Assembly: GCA_037447655.1 (NCBI GenBank)
Contig: JBBHKE010003123.1
Span: 124,001-188,000, forward strand
DNA: 64,000 nt
Reading direction: 5' to 3'
Origin: Zygnema cylindricum
Taxonomy: Eukaryota > Streptophyta > Zygnematophyceae > Zygnematales > Zygnemataceae
Shown: positions 1 to 9,961 of the stretch, in pieces
Layout: each line of letters opens with the position of its first letter
Position numbering within the stretch: the stretch's first letter is position 1
Notes under the pieces: model-generated
Database searches by the model: none
What the model was told of the DNA's origin: nothing
What the model saw: only the letters and a program-made list of their open reading frames with translations
Position numbers and translations under genes: made by a program

Positions 1-845
1 GCAGCTATCCCTCTCCCCCTCCCTTGATCTGCCTATCTCTCCCTCTCCCTCTCCCTCCCCCTCTCTCTCTCCTTCCCACCTCCATCTCCCTCTCCCTCCC
101 TCTCTCTCTCCCATCCCAACTCCCCCTCCCTTGATCTGCAGCTATCTCTCCCACTCCCTTTCCCCCTCCCTCTCCCTCTCCCTCCCCTCTCTCTCCTTCT
201 CCCTCCCTCTCCCTCTCCCTCTCTCTCTCTCTCTCCCATTCCATCTCCCCCTCCCCTAATCTGCAGCTATCTCTCCCACCCCCTCTCCCCCTCCCTCTCC
301 CTCTCCCTATCTCTCTCCCTCCCCCTCCCCCTCCCCCTCTCTCCCTCTCCCTCTCCCTCTCCCTCTCCTCCCTCTCCCTCTCCCTCCCTCTCTCTCTCCC
401 ATTCCCTCTCCCCCTCCCGTTCTCCAGGTCCCTCTCTCTCTCCCTCTCCCTCTCCCCCTCCCTTGATCCCTAGCCCTCTCCCTCTCCCTCTCCCTCCCCT
501 CTCCCTCTCCCTCTCCTTTTCCATCTCTCCTCTCCCTCTCCCTCCCCCTTCCCCCCTCCCTCTCCCCCTCCCCCTCCCTCTCCCTCCCTCTCTCCTTCCC
601 ACCTCCCTCTCCCTCTCCCTCCCTCTCTCTCTCCCATCCCAACTCCCCCTCCCCTAATCTGCAGCTATCTCTCTCACCCCCTTTCCCCCTATCTCTCCCT
701 CTCCCTCTCCCTCTCCTTCCCACCTCCCTCTCCCTCTCCCTCCCTCTCTCTCTCCCATCCCAACTCCCCCTCCCCTAATCTGCAGCTATCTCTCCCTCTC
801 CCTCTCCCTCTCCCTCTCCCTTTTCTTCACCCTTCCCCTCTCCCT
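1..845. repeat. Polypyrimidine microsatellite/minisatellite block
   Basis: Almost pure C/T on the plus strand, built of CCCTCT/CCCTCC units. A longer unit is superimposed: a segment containing AATCTGCAGCTATCTCTC or GATCTGCAGCTATCTCTC recurs near 131, 256, 655 and 777, with degenerate relatives near 24 and 463, at irregular 107-200 bp spacing. The Arg/Glu/Gly-rich reading frames here are by-products of the repeat. It could lie in an intron upstream of the exon candidate at 934. Confidence 0.9.
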
Positions 846-933
846 CTCCCGTGAACTTCACCTTTACAATTACATGTTATTGACAACAATTTTTTAAACT
901 AACTCCGTTGTTGTATTTTTTTCTTTGTTGTAG

Positions 934-1023
934 GCTCGGAATTTGATTAAGGCAGTTGATTGCGATGGAGGAACAAATGCATGGATTGTGGACATGTCAT
1001 CGACTTTTCTTTATTACATATAG
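934..1023 (+). CDS. Possible terminal exon of an unidentified gene
   Basis: A good 3' splice site (T-rich tract ending TTGTTGTAG at 925-933) is followed by 30 in-frame codons ending in TAG at 1021. The encoded tail contains NLIKAVDCDGGTNAWIVDM, which is balanced, protein-like composition in otherwise AT-rich DNA. I do not recognise the family. The rest of the gene would lie left of the window, across the polypyrimidine block. It may be a chance reading frame. Confidence 0.3.
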   Translation, partial: ARNLIKAVDCDGGTNAWIVDMSSTFLYYI

Positions 1024-2317
1024 TGTTAGGGCTTCCAAACAAATTTGTAAATGGCTTTTAAAATATTATTACATTGTCATAGTATACACAGGATAATTCT
1101 CAGGTGCAATGAACATTTCGTTAATGTAGACTAATACTTTATATTTTTTTGAAAAAGACGCATTGAATACTACGTTATTAGATAGTACGTATTGGATAGT
1201 TTGTTGTAGTTTTTTTTCGGTGTACCTCATTGTTATTCTTAGGCAAAAAGGATTGAATATATATCCAAGTGTAATTTTGAATATGTTTTTTAAATGTATA
1301 TCAATTTTACTTTGTTGCAATGAGGGGTGCTATGAATATTTTTCTCTATGTTTTGTAAATGATAAATGATACATGCCATGAAGTGTGTGAACACCCACAA
1401 CTATTTTGGTTGACAAACGTCTGAGTTCTCTCTCTTTCACTATTTTTTTTTACATTCGTCATCCTATTTACATTTTATTATATATTTTATCTGTCATTCT
1501 CTCTTTTTCTTGTCTATTTGTCTCCTTAGTGGTAATCAGCGACAACACTCTGTCGTCGCTGGATGGTATGTGTTGCATTCTTGCCAGTCAGCGACGACAA
1601 CGTCTCATCGCTCAATGGCATTTTTTACCTTTCCACCATTCAGCACCGACATTGTGTCAACACAAGACGTCGGGATCCATTTCTCCTTCACGTTACAATT
1701 TGTCCTTTAATTTTCATCTATGTTTACTTTTGAACTTAACCATAAAAACCGACAATCTTGCCCTGATATTATCAGACTTGTGTTTTTATGTTTCACATTT
1801 GTTATTTTGTCATTCTCTATTTTCCTATACGTCTCCATCCCATTATCTTCATATATTTATGATCCTTTCTATCACATTTTCTCTATTTCATATCACTGTA
1901 TGTCTTATCCTCGTTGTCTTTATGTCATGCTATAATTTCTGCCATCCAGCGACGATGTTGTGTCGTCGCTAAATGGTATATTTAACACTCGGCCAATGGA
2001 CGACCACAATGTGTCGTCGCTGAATGGGACCATGAAACTCCAAACATATATACGAATTTACAACGTCACTACAAATACATTTCATCCACATTTTTGGCCA
2101 TTCAGGTATCGTAAACAATATGAAAACAAAAAAAGAAAGAGGGACGTATAATATTCAACGTCAAAGAAAAAAATACAATGTATACTGCATACTGCAATAA
2201 AAGAAAAGTAAATGTATTAGCCTATGAATAAAAAACAAAAAAAAAAAAAAAAAAAAACCACACTAGCAATAAAAAGTCATGCAAAAGGCCCATAATCCAT
2301 TATACCGCCACTCCTAA
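1024..2317. other. AT-rich stretch without a supported gene
   Basis: Low-complexity T-rich DNA. It holds two clusters of the AGCGACGAC/GTCGTCGCT palindrome (about 1520-1610 and 1945-2025) and a 21-base A run near 2237-2257. It lies downstream of the minus-strand transposase gene and may be that element's 3' flank or terminal region. No terminal inverted repeat could be identified. Confidence 0.5.
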
Positions 2318-3021
2318 TTAAACCACCTCTCTAAAAAGTGCCTCAAAATCATTGTGTTCCTCTAAGTCTTCGTCGTGACTGGCTTCATTATCTTCAATGT
2401 CGGCCTCTCGAAGGAGTTGGAGTAAATCTCGTGCAGGAGCCGAAGGAGGTGGCACCTCGTCGCCATCGAAATGGTTCCGCCATTTCATTATTATGACTTG
2501 CAATTCTTGAGTAAGCATGCTCTCCTGCCATTTGCCATCCTTTAATGACAATCCACATTGGATCATCGCCTTTCGGGCATATCCCATGCCATTGTTGTCC
2601 TTCATTTCGTTCACCTCTCGTATCGAATCCCGTGCCAACTTTAAGAAAAAGGCTTTACCCGGTCCAACTAACTTACCAGACCATTTTTGGCCTCTAGGTA
2701 AGGACCACTTGTGGCTCTCTACCCCCTTCATCTTCCAATCTTCCCATTTTCTTGACCAAACCTCTTTGATTTTCGAAATTACAAATGAATCCGCAGGTTG
2801 CACTAAATGCGTTGCACACGGAGGAAAAAAATGGAGTGTTGTTCTCTTTGCGCGTAAAGTGGTATTTAACTCCTCAGACATGTTGTGACCGCCACAATTG
2901 TCCACAAATATAATTTTTTCACGCCCTTCACGGTCTCCTTGGTATGACCTCGGTTTGGCGATCCATTGAGGGAAGACCGTCTTGTCATTCCAACCTGTCG
3001 ACCCGGTACGGTAACAAACTC
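2318..3021 (-). CDS. DDE_1 transposase exon 4 (second catalytic Asp and C-terminus)
   Basis: The open frame begins after acceptor TTTTGTAG (ends 3022) and stops at 2318. It carries VDNCGGHN, the second carboxylate region of DDE_1 enzymes, then the conserved FFPPCATHLVQPADSF, then a basic/aromatic segment (SKIKEVWSRKWEDWKMKG) and YARKAMIQCGLSL, all typical of this subfamily. It ends in an acidic tail (DNEASHDEDLEEHND). The exon itself has no frameshift or stop. Joining to exon 3 across the 189-bp intron gives ...EIPGVCYRTGSTGW, a continuous conserved motif. Confidence 0.8.
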
Positions 3022-3210
3022 CTACAAAAGAGTGGTAAAAGATATTGAATGAGGGAGGGAGAGATAGGGCGAGAAGAGTATGGGGAGAAAACAATATAAA
3101 CAACATATCATCCCATGTTTAATATTTTGGGTGTGGAGTACAAGGGATAATAAGTTAGACAATAGCGTCAATATTTACATGGAAAAAAACACACATGGAG
3201 AGAAAAACAC

Positions 3211-3462
3211 CTGGTATTTCATCGTGGATGCCTTTGATCGGGTAACTACGGAGCTTGTTGGCGAAGATTAACAAAAGAGATTCAATTCGGGCGTTCTCTC
3301 CGCCCGTGATTCGAACCATCAAAGTCATTGACTCTCCACCTCCGGCAACATCCGCGTATTTGACTACCTCGTCCCCTCGAAAACCCAACATCTTTTTGTT
3401 ATCTATATTTACAATCATGTGGGTCTCGTCCATGTTTTCGACTAGATCCTTATTGTAGCGAC
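3211..3462 (-). CDS. DDE_1 transposase exon 3 (first catalytic Asp)
   Basis: Starts after acceptor AAATAG (3468-3463) and ends at donor CCAG|GTGTTT (3211|3210). It encodes NKDLVENMDETHMI, with the first Asp of the DDE triad, and then GFRGDEVVKYADVAGGGESM and the RITGG segment of the nuclease fold. No lesion is seen. The 261-bp upstream intron (3723-3463) contains two of the 23-nt palindromes. Confidence 0.8.
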
Positions 3463-3723
3463 CTATTTGCAGAATAACACAAAAAATTGTAAGAAAAACA
3501 CAACACAGAAAAGTATGATGGTAGGGGTTAATTTAGCGACCACTGTTGGTCGTCGCTCGTTGAAGTATCTGGAGCCATTTCAAGATTCAGCGACGACAGA
3601 TTGTCGTCGCTAATTCAGCAATGAGTTTAACAAACATACCACAAGTGACAAAATTTAAAATAATATATGTAGCATATATTACAGCATATAGCAATGAGTT
3701 ATACAAATGTTCAAAAAACTTAC

Positions 3724-4187
3724 CCCATTCAAATCCTCTTTTTAATACGCCCATGTCATATGCTACTGTTTTTTCGATGTATTCCTCCTTCTCCGGGCTT
3801 AATTGCAACTTTCCTTTTTGTGCCCTCGTCACAATACTGTGTTTTTCGCAAAACCGTTGAGTCCATCTTTTTGTCATTTTCATTTTTACCTCCATACCTT
3901 TTTTGTCGATGAAAAGTCTTGTATCTCCTCCTTCATACGTTTAATGATGTGAACTGCCATGGTCCCTACAATGGTTTGTGACATTTTCATACCCGCCTAA
4001 TCGTCCACCAACTCCGAGTGCACTGCTGTGACCCATGGAAATTCCTTCCTCCCCCTACCCGGCAGTGCCTTAGTCACCGCCACACTTCTTTTTCCAAATC
4101 CCGCAGACGACAAAGTATGTTTCGTCGCCCGTATGTCCCTCAATGTCGCAACCCGGCCCTTCCACCACCGACTTGCTTTTTGGTATT
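3724..4187 (-). CDS. DDE_1 transposase exon 2 (DNA-binding region), with stop and frameshift
   Basis: Acceptor TTGCAG (ends 4188) opens with YQKASRWWKGRVATLRD, then GRGRKEFPWVTAVHSELVDD, a TAG stop at 3999-3997, and AGMKMSQTIVGTMAVHIIK. The frame slips by one base in the A6 run (minus sense) at 3904-3899 and resumes as MTKRWTQRFCEKHSIV, the helix-turn-helix region. It ends at donor TGGG|GTAAG (3724|3723). The phase fits exon 1 exactly: the leftover A plus AA makes a Lys codon between EYNT and YQKASRWW. The coding sense is clear even though the copy is broken. Confidence 0.7.
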
Positions 4188-4659
4188 CTGCAACGAAAGG
4201 AAAGAGAATAAAAAAAAAAAAATCATTCCTAATTCATATAAAAAAATATATATATATATCAATAAAAATTTGGTTCAACGACGACCTGCAATCGTCGCTA
4301 AATTCAGCGACCAATGTTGGTCGTCTCTGGTTCAAGTATCTGGAGCCATTTCAAGGTTCAGCGACGACAGATTGTCGTCGCTGATTCAGCAACGACTTGA
4401 AAATGTCGCAATGTCAAACATACCACAAGTGAAAAAAATAAAAAAATGTCGCTCCTAATTCATATAATTTATTTTTTTTCACAAATATAATTTGGTTCAG
4501 CGATGACCTGCTGTCGTCGCTAAATTCAGTGACCAGTGTGAAACATACCAAAAGCGACAAAAAAAATTATTAAACAAGTAAGTGAGTGGGTGAAACATGG
4601 GAAATGTTAGACTGGAGTAAGAGTTAGTAAAAAACACATACCAATTACCGTTTTTTTTT

Positions 4660-5705
4660 TTCGACAATGCCCGTGTGAGCCTCATCAATTGTTCTCGATC
4701 GGCCCTTATTTGTTCTTGTTGAGCCGCTAATTGTTGAGTGAGTGCGGCAATTATTAAAGGCAAATCCTCTTCTCTCGGTGGTGACGGTGGCCTAATCGGT
4801 GGCGGAACCCTTTGTATTTCCCATAGGCGAGGACGTGGCACTTCGACATTGCGAAACTTTTGCAATATCGTCGTACGAGCATCTCGGAGAGCAAGTACCT
4901 CGGGAGTTACTCGACAATATTTTAGGATATTGTATAGCCGGGGATCCCACGGATGATGATGACGTAGCAACTCCGGGACATTCACCCGAAAACCATCCTC
5001 CCCACGAACAACCCACGTTAACCGGGGATCCGCCGGATCAAATTGCCTTATGTGGGCAAAGGTCGAGCCTCGGTCCTCAAGCGAGATAAACAGCCATGTG
5101 GGATGTGCGGTGACATCGGGGGGGATGTCGAGAATTTGCGGAAAAGGATTCGCTTCCGGGTTTAGGGGTCGGGGTTCACCATACCTCCAATGCTCCGGCC
5201 ATTCGGCAACCGGAATATAATGTTCGGGTCGAGGCACGAAACTGTCCATTTCCTCCCCTCCCGTGGGAGGAGGAAAATACCAATCGGGATGCTCAACCGG
5301 GTATGGAGGTAGAGGATGCGGATGAGCCATTACAATGGCTCCCTCCCTATTCGGCGTGGGAGGCGCCCCGAACACGTCGTCGTCATCATCGAATTCCTCC
5401 TCACGTTGTTTTTCCTCACTATCCGGGGTTTGTTTGTCCTCGGTGGTTGGATCATCCTCGTTTTTCCACACCACGATGTCCGTGGGTTCCAAAATTTCGG
5501 GTTCGGGCTTTTGTTTCGGCGGTTCTTCACCATCCTCGATGCTCTCGTCGGTATCCGAAGACGAGGGGACGTATAATTCGTCATCGTCATCTTTCACTTT
5601 ACGCTTACCCTTTGCTATCTCCGCCTTCCTAGCTATCTATCTCCGTGCTTCAATCCCCCCACCTTTCTCGACCGTCGCCTCTTCCCCCACTCCTTCCTCC
5701 TCCAT
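4660..5705 (-). pseudogene. Acidic, proline-rich coiled-coil protein ORF inside the transposase intron
   Basis: The frame begins at ATG 5705, has a TAG at 5639-5637, and then runs open for about 340 codons. The order is: a basic patch (AKGKRKVK), an acidic stretch rich in Asp/Glu, and a Pro/Trp/Tyr-rich central domain with PVAEWPEHWRYGEPRP, ILDIPPDVTAHPTW and FRVNVPELLRHHHPWDPRLY. These are followed by CRVTPEVLALRDAR, a Pro-rich linker, and a C-terminal coiled coil rich in Gln/Ala (ALTQQLAAQQEQIRADREQL). I do not recognise a named family. The same domain order and several motifs recur in the gypsy-1 3' ORF (13,007-14,519). It could be a second transposon protein, an exon of an alternative transcript, or an element inserted in the intron. 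Confidence 0.55.
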
Positions 5706-5731
5706 GGTCTCACAAAACCCTATTAATTTAT

Positions 5732-6658
5732 TTATTTTATCCTTCTTTTTCTACCTAATCCTCCCCTAACCTCACTCGACTCACCATCTTCGACCGTCAC
5801 CTCCTTTCCCTTTCTTTCCTCTCCCAATTCTTTCTTCCCCTCCCTATCCTCACTCAACAACTTCTCTTCCCTAAAACCCCCACCTTTTTCCTCCTCGTCG
5901 CCCTCATCAAAAAGTATTAATTTTCTTTTAATTTTTGTACTTTTTTTCTCTACCTTTTCCCGTGCCTCACTTCCCTCACCCTCTTCTACCGTCGCCTCCT
6001 TCTCCCCCCCGTCTACACCCATTACTGTCTTTCCACCCTCCTCCTCTAATGGAATTTTTTCTCCCCTACTCATCTCACTTTTTACCGCCTCCCCCCTCCT
6101 CACATCTACCGATTCACCCCTTTCCTCCCTTTCCTCCTTTCCCTCCCCAACCGGTGTCAATCCTTCCACCTCTACCTCTTCTCTCACCTCCCGTTCATGC
6201 TCCCTCCCCTCCGGCGGCTCCCTTCCCTCCTCCGGTAAAATCCCCTCCTTTGCTACCTCATCCAAATTTGTCTCTTCCCTTCCCTCCTCAACCGGTGTCA
6301 ATCCTTCCACCTGTACCTCTTCTCTCACCTACCTTTCATGCTCCCTCCCCTCCGGCGGCACCCAACCGATTTGTAACGAAGTGGCCGCCTCCCTTTCTCT
6401 CGCTAATTCCTCCGCGGTACCCCTTACTCCTATCACAGTTTCAGGGGCATCTCTTCCCCTCTTTACCCCCCTCGGTGTTTGCCTTTCCCTTGTGGGGTTT
6501 CCTCTCCCCACCCCATCCCTTCGTACCTCTTCCCTTTGTACTCTTGGCCGTGGTTGTAGATTACGCCGCGGTAATGGAGGGTAGCGACGACGATACGGCA
6601 AAACACTACGCGGTCGCCTATACGACTGGCTGCTGCCCTCCATGTAATTTAGCCACAC
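5732..6658 (-). pseudogene. Glu-rich internally repeated ORF, interrupted by a point stop
   Basis: Minus-strand frame, first Arg-rich (SYRRPRSVLPYRRRYPPLPR), then very Glu/Gly-rich with repeats. Two tandem units share PPEGREHER-x-VREEV-x-VEGLTPV. In one unit position x is Glu, in the other a TAG stop (6331-6329), so the stop arose as a single-base change in a duplicated unit. A second frame break near 5732 separates it from the ORF at 5705. It lies wholly within transposase intron 1. The function is unknown, and composition alone could explain the long frame. Confidence 0.4.
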
Positions 6659-7507
6659 GTGACAAAAAAAATGAAATAAAATAGGCGGCTACACAAAGGG
6701 ATGAGAGAATACAAGAGTTTGTCTTTAAGATGACAGGTCGTACGTAAAAATAACGCATGAGGTTTTAACGCATTATATGCGTTCGAAATATACTTACAGT
6801 GAATTATTAGCGACTGCACGTAGTCGTCGCTAATCCAATCAATTTGATTATTCCAACTGTGACGACGAAACGAAATTAAGGGACGTCGCGGTTCACTGCT
6901 TAGGAGAATCCAAGAGTGGCAACGACGTGCAGCATACACTTACAGACAGTGTGGTTCGCGTCAAAGGAAAGTCGTCGTGTGTTTAATTTCTTTTGTTTAA
7001 TCCAACAGTGCGAAGACAAAACAAAATCAAAAATTCACGCGGTTTAATGATTCCGCGATTCCAACAATGGGACAAAGATAAAGCCTCGTCAACCATACGA
7101 AGGTTCATACTTATGGTACTAACTAAAGACAAACAATTAAAACATGCTCGGTATTCTACTTTGTCAATTTTATCGTTGTCGCGACGAGGATTTGTCGTCG
7201 CCAGTTCGATTTCTTCATCCACGCGTCGACGCTTCAATGTGGCCGCGTGTTAACAATATTAGTATATTACAACCGCAAGCGACGACACGCTGTCGTCGCT
7301 GTTTCACGACGGTGCACGAGGATCCAACATAACAACATTAAGAAAATATGGTGGGAGCGAGGAACCCAGAAATATAAATTCTAACGAACACATAAAGGTA
7401 GAGATAAACAAAATGCCACATTATAAGCGAATACTATATTGAGACACACAATGTAAGCTGCTCTCAAAAGTCATATAAGGTAAGAATAAAAAGGTAATAT
7501 TACATAC

Positions 7508-7907
7508 TTGTATTATATTCGCCCGTAAAGTGTTCCGGAAACTTCTTGACGGTCCTCGGGATAAGCACCTCCTTTCCGTTTGTATTACAATCCGCAATCA
7601 TCCAATTGATTACACGAACGCGTGCAGCCTTTGTCGACACGTGTTGGAGCTTGCGTCTCACCACCGGGGTGATACCGTGGTCCACACGCGGTGAGTCTGG
7701 CGGTGAGTCCGGAGGTGAATTTGGGGGTGAGCCGAAATCGGACCCACCGCCTTCCATGAGGGTGTCATCATTTTGTGATCCCATCCCTTCACCTGCCTCT
7801 CCCTCTCCCTCTTTCTCGCCCCATTCCATCTCCTCCTCAACCGGAGGTGGGAAAAATACAGCGGGAGCTCTGGCTTTCGCCGCAAAAAAGGTGGTAATGG
7901 GCCACAT
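7508..7907 (-). CDS. DDE_1 transposase exon 1 (N-terminus)
   Basis: The open frame runs from an ATG at 7907 to a GTATGT donor at 7507. The first 70 residues are low complexity (Glu/Gly-rich, then Ser-Pro-Pro-Asp repeats). The conserved part follows: STKAARVRVINWMIADCNT, then IPRTVKKFPEHFTGEYNT, which in relatives runs directly into the KASRWW motif of exon 2. Alternative in-frame ATGs lie within the low-complexity part, so the start is uncertain. A TATA-like sequence lies about 125 bp upstream. Confidence 0.65.
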
Positions 7908-9104
7908 ATTTTCTTAAGATAGTCACGGCAATTGGTCAAAGATAAATATGAAGCAACAAAATTAAAATGCAACAACAAAGGTAGATGCGAAGGGAGGAAA
8001 AAGAGTGCCATTGTTGGAGTTAACGACGAGTATATATAGGAGGGGAAGGGAATCTCTTGTGAAGAAATGGAGGGAAAAGCTTGGTAAACATTTGAACATT
8101 GAAAATTTTAAATCAAATATTTTGTTTGAAAGTCAAATATTTCGATTTTAAAAACGTGATGGTGATAGCGGGAAAGTTTTAAAATTTGCGTCAGTTTTCA
8201 ACGTGAGAGTATGCACGTGGTTGATAATGGACGTTTTTCATGAAAAAGGCGTGTGAAAACATGGCAGCTGATTGAATGTACGGATCTTTCTTGGAAAGGC
8301 AGCTGGTAAGACAGGCGTGTTTTGATGCATCGCAAAAAAAGACATATTGTTTGCGTGGATAAAAAACGGACACGTGTAATCTTTGGCGACCAATCACGTG
8401 ACGTGAATTATTATTCGGTTGGTCAGTATGTACTTTTTGGTTCATTTTAGTGTCAACATTTACTCTAATACGGAACAACGTTGACGTTAATACAGGTGAG
8501 ACGTCTGAAAGACAGACGAGGTAACACACTTATTAGAATTAAGACACATATTAGCATACTTAACTCTAATAAAACCACCCAAAAGGGACGTTATTAGAAT
8601 ACATGAGATACGGACGAACGGAACTACGGCCATACGTCCAAGTTACATGTAGAAACGGCGTGGCGTGTTAACCCTTTCCGTAAACGTCAAACAAAAACAA
8701 CTGAAATTAAACTTCACGTTACGCGGTATAGCCGGTATAGCTTTGACACGTAACCGCCGTAAAATTGTCAGATCGGTACGGATACTCGATTTGGCGCCGT
8801 CGTACAATTTTTAAAATTGTGTACGGCTACATATATTAATGTGTACAATCGTACGAAGAATATTCGATTTTTACTGTCCCCAAATTAGCGTTAACACCGA
8901 AATTAGAATAAAACTTTTTTTTTATTATTTTCAAATTCTTAATTAGCGTCAATGACGGTATATTTACTTTAACACTATTTAAACTTTGACACTAATAACG
9001 ATACGCGGTGAACTGGCCCACTTCTAGAGCCTCCCTGCATAACAACAAATTTTCGCTTACAGCGCACCATGTATCGTTATTAGGGTCGATGACACTAACC
9101 GATG
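7908..9104. other. Gene-poor AT-rich flank
   Basis: No supported coding region. There are short GTACG/CGTAC-rich stretches and an inverted pair TAATAACGATAC (about 8993) / GTATCGTTATTA (about 9070). The short reading frames lack coding character. Confidence 0.5.
8031..8037 (-). promoter_or_regulatory. TATA-like element upstream of the DDE_1 transposase
   Basis: TATATATA-type sequence on the minus strand about 125 bp upstream of the exon 1 ATG (7907), a plausible distance for a plant core promoter with a roughly 90-nt leader. It is a sequence match only. Confidence 0.35.
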
Positions 9105-9248
9105 CCCCTAATTTTACCAAGTGAACTGAAAATAGTTTCCTTGACCGTAAGGGTGGCGTTCCATCAGGAAATTTTGCCCCTAATTTTACCAAGTGAACTT
9201 AAAATAGTGTCCTTGACCGTAAGGGTGGCGTTCCATCAGGAAATTTTG
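9105..9248. repeat. 72-bp tandem duplication covering a MITE terminus
   Basis: Two near-identical 72-bp copies (starts 9105 and 9177), each with CCCCTAATTTTACCAAGTGA and ending near GGGTGGCGTTCCATCAGG. The duplicated unit includes the left terminal inverted repeat and TAA of the MITE that ends at 9958, so that element has two left ends. Confidence 0.85.
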
Positions 9249-9958
9249 TAATCGTACGAACAACATTACAGAATGTTACACTTTGAACGATGTTCTCTCG
9301 CGCAGAGTCTGTAATCCACGTGCTCCGAAATGGTGGTACCACGTAAGATAAGATCGTATATTAAAAATCGTCAAATATATTATACACGGACCAACTTCAA
9401 CTCGAAATCGTCATTTGCATACAATGTACGTGCGGACCAAGGTTTCGTACAACATAAATTTTGTACTCTTTGCAAACGGTTGTCAGATGCCAACTCATTT
9501 TTTTAGGGTTTCTGCTTTTTCGCGTGAGGAATGAGCGCTTCCACAAATAGTGTGATGAATGGCTGGTAACAAAATAGCGCGACGAAAGCTCGTTACGAGA
9601 TTACTTTCGTGATTTCCGTTGAATTTTTGAATGCATATATCATGTGCAAAATTCTTCAATTTCCGTTGGTTGCCGTCTTGACACGTACATTCATTATCCG
9701 ACGTGTCGTGGCTCAATTTTTCCTGTAAATGGTGATGTACCTCGAGGAGGTACATCACCATTTACATAAACTTTCGAAGCGAATGCTTCGGGAAAAAGCA
9801 TCCAACGGTCATTGTTACCTCCCAAACCTTTGGAGAATATTTGCAAGATTCTCTGTAACGCTGTTCGCGTATAAAAACAAAATAGGAGGTACGGTGTAGT
9901 ACGGATATGTTTGGATTTGTGTAAACAACCTCACTTTTCGTCTGATGGAACGCCACCC
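9223..9958. mobile_element. PIF/Harbinger-like MITE with TAA target duplication
   Basis: The left terminus GGGTGGCGTTCCATCAG (9223; duplicated at 9151) and right terminus CTGATGGAACGCCACCC (ends 9958) are perfect inverted repeats, each flanked by TAA. A 3-bp TAA/TTA duplication is typical of PIF/Harbinger elements and Tourist MITEs. No transposase is encoded. A related copy ends at 58,709 with the same right terminus and TAA. Confidence 0.7.
9724..9766. repeat. Perfect 20-bp-arm hairpin inside the MITE
   Basis: Arms 9724-9743 and 9747-9766 are exact reverse complements around the 3-nt loop GAG. The related MITE at about 58,495 has the left arm only, so the right arm is an inverted duplication specific to this copy. 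Confidence 0.85.
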
Positions 9959-9961
9959 TAA

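Larger units (their letters stand above)
1520..7302. repeat. Dispersed 23-nt palindrome AGCGACGAC-n5-GTCGTCGCT
   Basis: Perfect or near-perfect copies lie at about 1525-1552, 1948-1970, 3534-3556, 3589-3611, 4277-4299, 4306-4328, 4360-4382, 4500-4522, 6807-6831, 7176-7200 and 7280-7302. All are in introns or flanks of the DDE_1 gene and none is in its exons. A two-palindrome module with a shared spacer (AAGTATCTGGAGCCATTTCA) occurs in intron 2 (3534-3611) and again in intron 1 (4306-4382). They could be transposase-binding sites like the subterminal repeats of other DNA transposons, or foldback insertions. Confidence 0.8.
2318..7907 (-). pseudogene. Multi-exon DDE_1 / CENP-B-type transposase gene, decayed
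   Basis: Four minus-strand exons, 7907-7508, 4187-3724, 3462-3211 and 3021-2318, join at GT-AG introns that keep the reading frame. Together they give an N-terminal domain, a DNA-binding helix-turn-helix region (WTQRFCEKHSIVTRAQKGK) and a DDE_1 nuclease. The nuclease shows the first Asp in ENMDETHM and the second in VDNCGGHN, followed by the family signature FFPPCATHLVQPADSF. This architecture is that of the CENP-B/pogo-Tc5-like superfamily of cut-and-paste transposases and of domesticated relatives. Two lesions sit in exon 2: an in-frame TAG at 3999-3997 and a one-base deletion in a T6 run (plus strand) at 3899-3904. Intron 1 is 3320 bp and holds other same-strand ORFs. It is probably a dead transposon; a domesticated gene with assembly errors is less likely. 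Confidence 0.75.

Noticed and set aside
5-723. Long Arg/Glu/Gly-rich reading frames on the minus strand
   Set aside because: They are translations of the CCCTCT repeat in several frames at once and have no coding character.
5935-6684. 249-codon Pro/Ser-rich plus-strand frame
   Set aside because: Mirror image of the Glu-rich minus-strand ORF. Repeat structure and codon pattern favour the minus strand.
1520-7302. CACTA transposon, because of the AGCGACGAC/GTCGTCGCT subterminal-like repeats
   Set aside because: No CACTA termini were found, and the transposase is of the DDE_1/CENP-B type.
1520-7302. CRISPR-like array
   Set aside because: Palindromes are irregularly spaced over 5.8 kb in a eukaryotic context with no cas genes.
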